Source: UBA1240 sp045599185 (GTDB lineage: Bacteria > Spirochaetota > Spirochaetia > Treponematales > Treponemataceae). From it: a DNA stretch of 64,000 nt. The stretch is from positions 124,001-188,000 of the forward strand of contig JAZRVO010000015.1 in assembly GCA_045599185.1 (NCBI GenBank), read 5' to 3'. Shown here one piece after another: positions 50,531-57,952 of this stretch. A program made the translations under genes and the position numbers. Within the stretch, counting starts at the first letter, position 1, and each line of letters starts with the position of its first letter. Below the pieces are notes generated by a model. It ran no database searches. It was not told the origin of the DNA and worked only from the letters and a program-made list of their open reading frames with translations.

Positions 50531-51583
50531 GTGGACTCTACATATACCATTGTCGTTTCAGATTCAGAGATTTTATCTAAGCTGTGCGGCACTAATGATA
50601 GTAATTTACGACTCATCGAACAGCACTTGGGTGTTCCGGTTTTTGCCTGCGGTAATGAACTTACCGTTGCTGACGCCGATTCCGCTTTGTGCAGGCGTTT
50701 CAGGCAGATTGTTGACCGCATAGCCTACGAAGCTTCCAAAGGTGCCGAACCCGGTGCTGACATGATTTATTCTATACTGCACGACAATTTTACCGGCAGT
50801 TCTGAACAGAAACAGGGCAATTTTTCAGGTTCAGCCCGTGACGATGATTTTTCAGATAATTCACAGACCATAGATCAGGCCCTTTCAGAAATTCAGAATA
50901 ATTCCTGTAATTTTTCTGACCTTTACATACAGATTCCAGGCGGCGTACGGCGCATTTACCCCAAAACTTTGGGGCAGGCAAAACTGGTGCAGGGCATGCG
51001 CAGCCACGACATGGTTTTTGCCATTGGACCTGCCGGTTGCGGCAAAACTTTTCTGGCTGTTGCCCAGGCTTTGCAGCTGCTTTTAAGCCGTAAAAAGCGA
51101 AAGCTGGTGCTTACGCGCCCGGTGGTAGAAGCCGGTGAAAGCCTTGGTTTTTTGCCCGGAGACCTGGAACAGAAAATAAACCCGTATCTTAGGCCGTTGT
51201 ATGATGCAATGGAAAACCTTCTGCCGCGTGAAATCCTTCGCAGAATGGATGAATCCGGAATGATTGAAATTGCGCCCTTAGCTTATATGCGCGGGCGCAC
51301 ACTTGATAATTGTGTTGTGCTTTTGGACGAAGCACAGAATACTACCGTGGAACAGATGAAAATGTTTCTTACGCGTATGGGGGAAGGGTCGAAAGTATTC
51401 GTTACTGGCGACATCAGTCAAATAGATTTGCCGAAGCGGGTTCGTTCTGGTTTGGTTCATGCTAAAAATGTACTTTCTAAAATTGATGAAATATGTTTTT
51501 TGGAAATGGACGGCGAAGACGTGGTACGTAATCCGCTGGTAAAAAAAATAATTCAGGCTTACGAAGATGCAAAAGAAGAATAG
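50531..51583 (+). CDS. phoH: PhoH-like ATPase
   Basis: 350 residues from GTG 50531 (an adjacent TTG at 50528 is the alternative). P-loop FAIGPAGCGKTFLAVAQA, then LTRPVVEAGESLGFLPGD, PLAYMRGRTLDNCVVLLDEAQNTT (Walker B), VFVTGDISQIDLP and the closing DVVRNPLVKKII, all family hallmarks. An N-terminal RNA-binding-like part precedes. Role in RNA metabolism together with YbeY is suggested by conserved neighbourhood in many bacteria. It overlaps the next gene by 17 nt. Confidence 0.95.
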   Translation: MDSTYTIVVSDSEILSKLCGTNDSNLRLIEQHLGVPVFACGNELTVADADSALCRRFRQIVDRIAYEASKGAEPGADMIYSILHDNFTGSSEQKQGNFSGSARDDDFSDNSQTIDQALSEIQNNSCNFSDLYIQIPGGVRRIYPKTLGQAKLVQGMRSHDMVFAIGPAGCGKTFLAVAQALQLLLSRKKRKLVLTRPVVEAGESLGFLPGDLEQKINPYLRPLYDAMENLLPREILRRMDESGMIEIAPLAYMRGRTLDNCVVLLDEAQNTTVEQMKMFLTRMGEGSKVFVTGDISQIDLPKRVRSGLVHAKNVLSKIDEICFLEMDGEDVVRNPLVKKIIQAYEDAKEE

Positions 51584-53297
51584 AAGAAGAGCCACCAAAG
51601 AAAAGGTTTTTGCCAAATTCTGGTTAGCTGCCGGGGAAAAAATCAAGGCACAGTCGGCAACAATTTTAATTCTGCTGGTTACTTTTATTGCCATGCTGGG
51701 CATTACCTTTATTGATTATGCTACCCGTGAAGCGGCTGCTACTGCCAATTATGCGGATTATGAAGTCGGTCAGATTTCTGACATAACGGTAATTGCCAAG
51801 CGCAACATTGTGCCGATTGGTAGTCAGGGCATAAGCATTAAGGCCGGTGAAAAAATCATCAGGAAGGGTTTTCCGATTACGGAAGAAGCCTATAAAAAAC
51901 TTCAGGCAATTTCAAAAACAAATGAAAAACTGGACGCAAAAGGTTTTATGCGTTCTTTTGTATATTTGATTCTTCTTATTATAATAATTGTACTTTTGTT
52001 TAAGGCTACAATACGCGGGCAAAACCTTGAAACTCGTGAAACTATCTTTTTAAGTGTTCTTTTCTTTATAGTATATACAATTGCATCGCTGGTAATTAAC
52101 ATACCAACTTTTTCTTCGCCTTTTGCGCTGGTGGCTGTTTTACCATGTGCATTGGGTTCAATGCTGGTCTGCATTTTGATAAGTCTGCCGGTAGCCAACT
52201 GCGCTTCGGTTGTTATGGCTTTAAGTGTTCTTGTTGCTACTTCTTTCAGGCTTGAAGCTTTTCTTTTTGTTTTAATTTCTTCGCTTGCTGGTGCCCGGCT
52301 GGTTTATAAAATGGAAAAACGCATGGGCTTTATTCATATAAGTGCAATTCTTGTAATTGTTCACATGGTTCTGTTTTTTGCCCTGCATTTTATTTTTCCA
52401 AGGCAGCAGATGCAGCTGGTTGGCTGTCTGGCCGGTGTTGCATTTAACGGTTTTATTTCCGGCGTTCTGGCTTTGGGCTTTTTAACGCCGCTTGAAGCTT
52501 TTCTGAATACCGTTACAACTTTCCGCCTGATGGATTTGTCTGACCTTAACAGCCCGATTATGAAGCACATGCTTTTAACTGCGCCCGGAACTTACAGCCA
52601 TTCCGTTATGGTTGCAACGCTTGCAGAAAACGCCTGCCGCGAAATTAAGGCAAATTCACTTTTGGCGCGTGTCGGCGCCTATTATCACGATTTGGGAAAA
52701 CTGGAAAACCCTGAATATTTTGTAGAAAACCAGACCGGCGGCAACAAGCACGACGAACTGAATCCGAGTCTTTCGGTTTCAATTATCCGCAGGCACGTGC
52801 GACGGGGTGTTGAAAAAGCCCAGCAGCTGCATTTGCCGGAAGAAGTTATTGACATTATTGCCGAACACCACGGGAACAGCGTTGTGGGTTATTTTTTCAA
52901 CGAGGCAAAAAAACTTGACGAGAATGTTTCGCCTGATGATTACCGATATATTGGTAATCCGCCTTCAAGCAAGGAAGCGGCGGTTGTAATGCTTGCAGAC
53001 ACTGTAGAAGCTGCCTGCCGTACTTTGGAAAAACCCACGGCACCGCGTCTGGAAAAGTTTATCGGTATGCTGGTAATGAAAAAATACGAAGAAAGGCAGC
53101 TGGATAATTCTGACCTGACGTTTAAGGAACTGGATAAAATTCAGGACGTTTTTGTAAATATTTTAACTGGTTATTATCATTCGCGTATTGAATACCCCAA
53201 CCAGAAAGACCCGGACAAAGCCGGCGAAACTGGCAGGGCAGAAAAAACTGAAAAGGGTGAAAACGCTGGCCAAAAGGAAAAAGAAAATGAAAAATGA
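51567..53297 (+). CDS. 7TM-HD phosphohydrolase, PgpH/YqfF family
   Basis: 576 residues. One transmembrane helix near 31-50, a short periplasmic part, then a block of about seven membrane helices (about 120-330), and a cytoplasmic HD domain with HSVMVATLAENACREI, GAYYHDLGKLENPEYF and IIAEHHGN. In Listeria PgpH hydrolyses cyclic di-AMP; that activity here is an inference from family. The extracellular part between the first two helices is much shorter than in Listeria PgpH. Located between phoH and ybeY, as in many Firmicutes and spirochaetes. Confidence 0.9.
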   Translation: MQKKNRRRATKEKVFAKFWLAAGEKIKAQSATILILLVTFIAMLGITFIDYATREAAATANYADYEVGQISDITVIAKRNIVPIGSQGISIKAGEKIIRKGFPITEEAYKKLQAISKTNEKLDAKGFMRSFVYLILLIIIIVLLFKATIRGQNLETRETIFLSVLFFIVYTIASLVINIPTFSSPFALVAVLPCALGSMLVCILISLPVANCASVVMALSVLVATSFRLEAFLFVLISSLAGARLVYKMEKRMGFIHISAILVIVHMVLFFALHFIFPRQQMQLVGCLAGVAFNGFISGVLALGFLTPLEAFLNTVTTFRLMDLSDLNSPIMKHMLLTAPGTYSHSVMVATLAENACREIKANSLLARVGAYYHDLGKLENPEYFVENQTGGNKHDELNPSLSVSIIRRHVRRGVEKAQQLHLPEEVIDIIAEHHGNSVVGYFFNEAKKLDENVSPDDYRYIGNPPSSKEAAVVMLADTVEAACRTLEKPTAPRLEKFIGMLVMKKYEERQLDNSDLTFKELDKIQDVFVNILTGYYHSRIEYPNQKDPDKAGETGRAEKTEKGENAGQKEKENEK

Positions 53298-53751
53298 AAT
53301 TTTTGTTGAAATGGAAGAAACTTGTGCAGCACCTGCGTGGTTTGATAACGTTAAGCCTTTTGTAACCAAGGTTCTGGAAAACCTTGAAAAAGACCACTGG
53401 GAACTTTCCGTTCTGTTTTGCAACGATGCATTTATTTGGGACTTGAACAAGCAGTACCGCCATATAGACAATCCCACTGACGTGCTTAGTTTTGAACAGG
53501 GCGACGAATATACTGATGAAAATGACGAAATCTGGTTTACCGCCGGTGACATTGTAATCAGTTTGGATACATTAAAAACCAACTGCACTGAATTTGGCGT
53601 AACGGAAAATGAAGAATTGAAGCGTCTTTTGATTCACGGTGTTCTGCATTTAAGCGGAATGGATCACAGTGACAATTCGCCGGAACAGCCTATGCTTAAA
53701 TTTCAGGAAGAAATTCTTGCAAAAATGGCAGATGACAATATCATTCAATAG
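53287..53751 (+). CDS. ybeY: Endoribonuclease YbeY (rRNA maturation factor)
   Basis: 154 residues from ATG 53287, preceded by AAAGGA; the frame is open 33 codons further but that part is a Lys/Arg-rich shadow of the previous gene. Zinc site HGVLHLSGMDH (H-x3-H-x5-H) near the end, with NKQYRHIDNPTDVLSFEQ and GDIVISLDT, is diagnostic. Takes part in 16S rRNA 3' processing and ribosome quality control. It overlaps the preceding stop by 11 nt. Confidence 0.96.
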   Translation: MKNEIFVEMEETCAAPAWFDNVKPFVTKVLENLEKDHWELSVLFCNDAFIWDLNKQYRHIDNPTDVLSFEQGDEYTDENDEIWFTAGDIVISLDTLKTNCTEFGVTENEELKRLLIHGVLHLSGMDHSDNSPEQPMLKFQEEILAKMADDNIIQ

Positions 53752-53759
53752 GAAAAGAA

Positions 53760-54548
53760 ATGAAAGTATTAGATAAAATTTTTGGTAAATCCTCTGAGGA
53801 GGAACCTCACAGTACCGGGCCGGACGCGGCTGAACAGGAACAGATTCTTGAAGAAAAACGTGACATGATTAAGGGAATTGAAGACCTTTCTGAAACTTCG
53901 GTAAAGGAAGTTATGATTCCGCGCATCGATGTTGATTTCATTTCGGCAGAAATGTCAATGGAAGAGATTCTGGCGGCGGTTACTGCCAGCGGCCACTCGC
54001 GTTTTCCGGTATACAGCGGTTCAATTGACAACGTTACCGGCATTCTTCACGTTAAGGATTTGCTTAGAAATGCGGTGGCACATTCGCCTTTAGAAATAGA
54101 AAAAATAATTCGTAAACCTTTTTTTGTTCCGGAATCTAAACGTATCGACAGTTTGTTACGAGAATTTAAAAGACGGCATGTTCATATTGCAATTGCAATT
54201 GATGAATATGGCGGAATTTCCGGCATTGTTTGTATGGAAGACATCATTGAGCAGATTGTTGGCGATATTCAGGACGAGTTTGACAACGAGCGTGAAGACA
54301 TTCTTTCGGTGGGCGAGGGCATGTACCTTTGTGACGCGCGCATAAATGTTGAAGAACTTAACGAAGAAATTTCGGCAGATTTTCCCAATGAAGAATTTGA
54401 TACGCTTGGCGGTTTTGTTTTTGATTTGTTCGGGAAAATTCCTGTTAAATACGAAAAAGTTAGCTGGAATAATTACGATTTTATCGTGCAGGACATGGAA
54501 GGTCACCGAATCAATCAGGTAAAAGTGATTAAACACGAAGAATCTTAA
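53760..54548 (+). CDS. CBS-domain protein of the CorC/TlyC family
   Basis: 262 residues, soluble. Two CBS motifs: VKEVMIPRIDVDFI ... SRFPVYSGSIDNVTGILHVKDLL, and the second ending YGGISGIVCMEDIIEQIVGDI. Then the CorC_HlyC transporter-associated domain, DARINVEELNEEISADFPNEEFDTLGGFVFDLFG. In enterics CorC (YbeX) is linked to magnesium transport and to ribosome function with YbeY; in spirochaetes homologues are often called hemolysin TlyC, with little proof. GGAAAAG precedes the ATG. Confidence 0.92.
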   Translation: MKVLDKIFGKSSEEEPHSTGPDAAEQEQILEEKRDMIKGIEDLSETSVKEVMIPRIDVDFISAEMSMEEILAAVTASGHSRFPVYSGSIDNVTGILHVKDLLRNAVAHSPLEIEKIIRKPFFVPESKRIDSLLREFKRRHVHIAIAIDEYGGISGIVCMEDIIEQIVGDIQDEFDNEREDILSVGEGMYLCDARINVEELNEEISADFPNEEFDTLGGFVFDLFGKIPVKYEKVSWNNYDFIVQDMEGHRINQVKVIKHEES

Positions 54549-54570
54549 AAAACGCGGGTGGGGCGGTTTA

Positions 54571-56583
54571 ATGAAAAAAATTCTAATTATTTGTGCACTT
54601 ATTTGGTCAGTGGCGGTGGTTTTTCCCCAGGGCATTTTTAAAACAGAAAACAGAAAACCCACGGCATTAGATTTTTATGAACAGGGCAAAGACCAGCAGG
54701 AATCCCAGAACTGGTACCGGGCAACTGAACTTTTTCAGGAAGCCCTGCGCCTTAATTCTTCCTACGGGCAGGCCTGGCTTGCTTTGGCCGAATGTACTTA
54801 CGCTTTGGGCGAATACGATCTGGCAATTTCCTATGCAGATACTGCGGCGCAATACTTAAAAAGTACCACCAGCGTGCAGAACATTAAAGGCTTTTCTTTA
54901 ATCGGACTAGGCCGTCTGGACGAAGCGCGTAAGGTTTTTGACAACATTCTGGCAAAATTCCCTAATGATACGGATGCACGTTTTGGTCTGGCGGAACTTG
55001 ATATTTTTAACGGTAAAATGTCTGGTGCAGAAAGCTGGTATCTTGATGCGCTTAAACGCCAGCCTGAAAACCGCAAGGCTTTAATTTCCCTTGCACTGGT
55101 TTCTTACGAACTGGGCAAAACCAGAGCTGCCAAAGATTATGTTAATCAGGCTTTAAAATATCACAGCGACAATCCGGAAGTTCACTATTTTGCGGCCTAT
55201 TTGCTGGCCCGTGACGGCGACTGGGTAGAAGCAGAAGGCCGTGTTCGTTCGGCAATTCAGCTGCGCCCGGATTATGACGAAGCTTACAGCCTTCTGGCTT
55301 CAATTTTGTATTCTACAATGCGCTATCAGTCGGTAATTGATATTTGCGATTACCGCATCAGCAGGAACCGCCAGTATTCCTCTGCGTGGTATTTAAAGGG
55401 GCTGGCGCTTTCACGGCTTAACCGGGTTGAAGAAGCAATCAAGGCCTATCAGACTGGTCTTGAAGTTGATCCGGAAGATGAAATTATGCGTGCCGCCATG
55501 GAACAGCTGGTTTGTTCTTATCTGAATGTTGAGGACAAACGTCGTACTGTATGGTCTCAGTGGCATACAAAAAAAGCAGAAGAATTTTCGCAGAAGTATC
55601 TGTCTTTTCAGGCACGGCAGGAATATAAGCGTGCGCTGGTTATTAATCCTTCCAGCACAAGTTCGCGCATGGCATTTGCAGACATTCTTTTGCGCGATGG
55701 ATACCCGGAAAATTATCTGGCACAGCTTTGCTTTATTCGTGATCAGGGCAGTGAAACACAGGAAATTAAAGACAAAATTGAATCTTTTTCTTCCCTGCTG
55801 GAAGACAGTTTGTCGAACAAATGGCGTGTTGAACCTTTTTACATGGACAAAACCCGCTGTTCTGTAGGGTTGTATTATGTTCAGCCTGCGGTTCAGCTTG
55901 TACACCCGGACAGTGACCAGCTTACGGCTCAGATGCTCGCGGAAAATCTTTCCAATGATGGAAGGATGCGCGTAACGGCATACGGTTCTTCAATCAGCGG
56001 TTATGCAGAAGCTTTCAGGCTTTCGCGTCAGGGACAGCAGGATTATTTCGGCTTGGTTCAGTTTGAAGAAAATGAACGCGAACTTACCATTTCCCTTGAT
56101 CTGTATGTTTCGCGCACTGGTAACAAGGCAGCGGAATTTAAGGTTTACCGCACTGGTAACAACCGTTACGCAAGTGCACTGCGCCGCTTAACGCAGGTTG
56201 TAAACAGCGCTATGCCGGACAGGGGCAAAATTATTGCACGCAATGTTTCTACCGTTCTGCTTGATGTTGGCAGAAGCGACGGCGTAAAAAAAGACGACGT
56301 GTTTAATATTGTTAAACGCAACGGTGTTACAACTGCCGACCGTTCTATGGGCGTTGCCTATAAGGAAGACGACTTGTACGGTACTGTTACCGTTACGGAA
56401 GTTGGCGAAGAAATTTGTGAAGGCATTATCAAGCAGAAAGGATTTTATGACCGCATCAATGTAAATGATGAAATTGTTTTGCCACCACAGGTTGCAGAAG
56501 CAGATCAGAAGGCTGAAGCCGAAGCCGTTGTTGCCGACAAGCAGAAACCGGTGCTCATCAATTTGATTAAGTCTATTCAGTAA
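54571..56583 (+). CDS. Secreted TPR-repeat protein
   Basis: 670 residues. Signal peptide ending near VFPQ/GIF. At least eight TPR-like units from about 30 to 330, for example NWYRATELFQEALRLNSSYG, ARFGLAELDIFNGKMSGAESW and SSAWYLKGLALSRLNRVEEAI. The C-terminal third is different: a beta-rich part around LLDVGRSDGVKKDDVFNIV and INVNDEIVLP, recalling domains in periplasmic flagellar or penicillin-binding assembly factors. Probably a periplasmic scaffold. End of the phoH operon; a terminator follows. Confidence 0.8.
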   Translation: MKKILIICALIWSVAVVFPQGIFKTENRKPTALDFYEQGKDQQESQNWYRATELFQEALRLNSSYGQAWLALAECTYALGEYDLAISYADTAAQYLKSTTSVQNIKGFSLIGLGRLDEARKVFDNILAKFPNDTDARFGLAELDIFNGKMSGAESWYLDALKRQPENRKALISLALVSYELGKTRAAKDYVNQALKYHSDNPEVHYFAAYLLARDGDWVEAEGRVRSAIQLRPDYDEAYSLLASILYSTMRYQSVIDICDYRISRNRQYSSAWYLKGLALSRLNRVEEAIKAYQTGLEVDPEDEIMRAAMEQLVCSYLNVEDKRRTVWSQWHTKKAEEFSQKYLSFQARQEYKRALVINPSSTSSRMAFADILLRDGYPENYLAQLCFIRDQGSETQEIKDKIESFSSLLEDSLSNKWRVEPFYMDKTRCSVGLYYVQPAVQLVHPDSDQLTAQMLAENLSNDGRMRVTAYGSSISGYAEAFRLSRQGQQDYFGLVQFEENERELTISLDLYVSRTGNKAAEFKVYRTGNNRYASALRRLTQVVNSAMPDRGKIIARNVSTVLLDVGRSDGVKKDDVFNIVKRNGVTTADRSMGVAYKEDDLYGTVTVTEVGEEICEGIIKQKGFYDRINVNDEIVLPPQVAEADQKAEAEAVVADKQKPVLINLIKSIQ

Positions 56584-56612
56584 TTGCGGCTGCGGTTGCA
56601 TTTAACTGTTAT

Positions 56613-56653
56613 AAAAGCAGGTTTCAAACTGAAAATTGAAGCCTGCTTTTTTT
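56613..56653 (+). terminator. Terminator of the phoH-TPR operon
   Basis: AAAAGCAGGTTTCAA pairs with TTGAAGCCTGCTTTT with one G-U pair, followed by a T tract. Confidence 0.92.
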
Positions 56654-56696
56654 GTAATTTTTTATAAATGCAGCCTAAAACTTGAAGCAACAGGTA

Positions 56697-56725
56697 TTGA
56701 CATAAATAATGAAAATAATTAGTAT
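56697..56725 (+). promoter_or_regulatory. Promoter of tRNA-Lys
   Basis: TTGACA (56697-56702), 17-nt spacer, TAGTAT (56720-56725), followed by ATAGA. The same -35, spacing and unusual -10 as the tRNA-Leu promoter. Confidence 0.85.
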
Positions 56726-56750
56726 ATAGACACTTGCGAAAGCTTGTTAC

Positions 56751-56823
56751 GGGCCACTAGCTCAGCTGGTAGAGCAACAGACTCTTAATCTGTGGGTCGA
56801 TGGTTCGAACCCGTCGTGGCTCA
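56751..56823 (+). tRNA. tRNA-Lys (anticodon CTT)
   Basis: 73 nt. Acceptor GGGCCAC/GTGGCTC with one G-U. D arm AGCTCAGCTGGTAGAGC. Anticodon stem ACAGA/TCTGT around CTCTTAA, anticodon CTT. T arm with GGTTCGAACCC. Discriminator A, CCA not encoded. Confidence 0.97.
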
Positions 56824-56826
56824 TTA

Positions 56827-56859
56827 AATGCATCTGATAAAATCAGGTGCATTTTTTTT
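56827..56859 (+). terminator. Terminator of tRNA-Lys
   Basis: AATGCATCTGAT pairs with ATCAGGTGCATT around AAA, followed by T8. Confidence 0.94.
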
Positions 56860-56954
56860 GTTCAAAACTTTTAGGGTAAATTTCGAGTTTGGTATAAAAG
56901 GTCAAAAGCCATTTATTAATTGTGATAAAAACAGCTGCAAGAACAGGTCCTGTA

Positions 56955-57029
56955 CTTGTGCTATTTATGTTATCTCTAACAGATACATTGAAGTATGCAC
57001 AAGGTGCAGTTTGTAAATGGCAAACTGCA
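56955..57029 (-). repeat. Structured repeat family, copy E (minus strand)
   Basis: Read on the minus strand: first hairpin TGCAGTTTG/CAAACTGCA, then outer stem CTTGTGC/GCACAAG (57003-56997 with 56961-56955) around a loop with TTCAATGTATCTGTTAGAGA. Confidence 0.7.
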
Positions 57030-57107
57030 ACGTTATACCGAATCGGACACGAAAAAATACGCCGTGCGCATGCACAAGTCTTTTTTTTCGTGCCCGTGCT
57101 CTGATGC

Positions 57108-57181
57108 AAGGTACAGTTTTCTTTAAAACTGTACCTTGTGCCTAAACCAATGTCAGTTACAGAAAATGCATTTCGCACAAG
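57108..57181 (+). repeat. Structured repeat family, copy D
   Basis: First hairpin AAGGTACAGTTTT/AAAACTGTACCTT, 13 bp perfect (57108-57137). Outer stem CTTGTGC (57135)/GCACAAG (57175) around a loop with ACCAATGTCAGTTACAGAAA. The two hairpins share CTT, so they may exclude each other. Confidence 0.75.
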
Positions 57182-57283
57182 CTGGGACTGTCGAAAGGCT
57201 GTTTTTTGAGGGTATTTGATATAAACTCGACATTTGGCCTTTTATATTTTCAGCATTTAACAGCAAACTTAAAGAGGAAAAAA

Positions 57284-57643
57284 ATGGCAATACAGATTTT
57301 TGGCACAAGCAAAAACTTTGACGTAAAAAAGGCAGAACGCTATTTTGCAGAACGGCGGATTGCAGTGCAGAAAATTGACCTTAAAGAAAAAGGCATTTCT
57401 AAAGGTGAACTGGAAAATGTTGTCAGCCTGCTTGCAAAAAAAGCTGGAAGCCGTGCCGACGCTATTGAAATGCTGGCTGATAAAAAATCCAAAGATTATT
57501 CGGTTTTTGCCTATCTTGACGACAGCGACAAATTTGAAAAACTGCTGGAAAATCCGTTGCTTTTATTGCAGCCAATTGTACGCAACGGCAAGGAAGCGGC
57601 AACTGTTGGTTACCAGCCGGACGAGTGGAAAAACTGGAATTAA
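57284..57643 (+). CDS. ArsC/Spx-fold protein lacking the usual catalytic cysteine
   Basis: 119 residues from ATG 57284, with AAAGAGGAAA upstream. Thioredoxin-like ArsC family: IQIFGTSKNFDVKKAERYFAERRI aligns with the IFGTKKC-type start of small arsenate-reductase-like proteins, followed by KIDLKEKGISKGEL and, at the end, LLLQPIVRNGKEAATVGYQPDEW. Where the family has Cys (GTKKC) this protein has Asn, and no Cys occurs anywhere in it. So neither arsenate reduction nor a Spx-type CXXC switch is possible by the known mechanism. It may be a structural or regulatory relative. Confidence 0.82.
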   Translation: MAIQIFGTSKNFDVKKAERYFAERRIAVQKIDLKEKGISKGELENVVSLLAKKAGSRADAIEMLADKKSKDYSVFAYLDDSDKFEKLLENPLLLLQPIVRNGKEAATVGYQPDEWKNWN

Positions 57644-57952
57644 AAACCACTGGTTTTGCATTGCTGCAAACTTTTAAAAGATTTTTACTGCTTTTTTTTC
57701 AGTTTACGGTACAATTCTTAAAAAAAATTCCTAAGTATAAGTGCAAACGTTTTTCTGTGTCCGTCCTGTACTCGTTCGTACTTATTCGTTTTTTTACTGA
57801 AAAAATCAGTTTTGGAAACCATTTTCAGTATAGTACCTGAATTAAAAACACGCGCAAAAGTTCCCTTGTTTTTTTCAAATTTCAACTATATAATTATGAA
57901 TTATACAAAATCAAATTGAAATTTCATTTTCCAGAAAGGAACGGCAAAATAA
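57644..57952 (+). promoter_or_regulatory. 309-bp gap with promoter of the membrane GGDEF-like gene
   Basis: TTGTTT (57866-57871), 17-nt spacer, TATAAT (57889-57894), about 59 nt before the ATG. In the leader, AAATTTCAA near 57878 and TTGAAATTT near 57918 form an inverted repeat over the -10 region. Otherwise only T-rich DNA is seen. Confidence 0.65.

Larger units (their letters stand above)
56874..57239. mobile_element. MITE-like element, long copy, inverse to the one at 47 kb
   Basis: The ends GGGTAAATTTCGAGTTTG and (complement) GGCCAAATGTCGAGTTTA match the ends of 46985-47166 in opposite orientation. It is about 184 bp longer because it carries structured repeat copies D and E, one in each orientation. 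No coding capacity. This explains most of the gap between tRNA-Lys and the ArsC-like gene. Confidence 0.75.
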
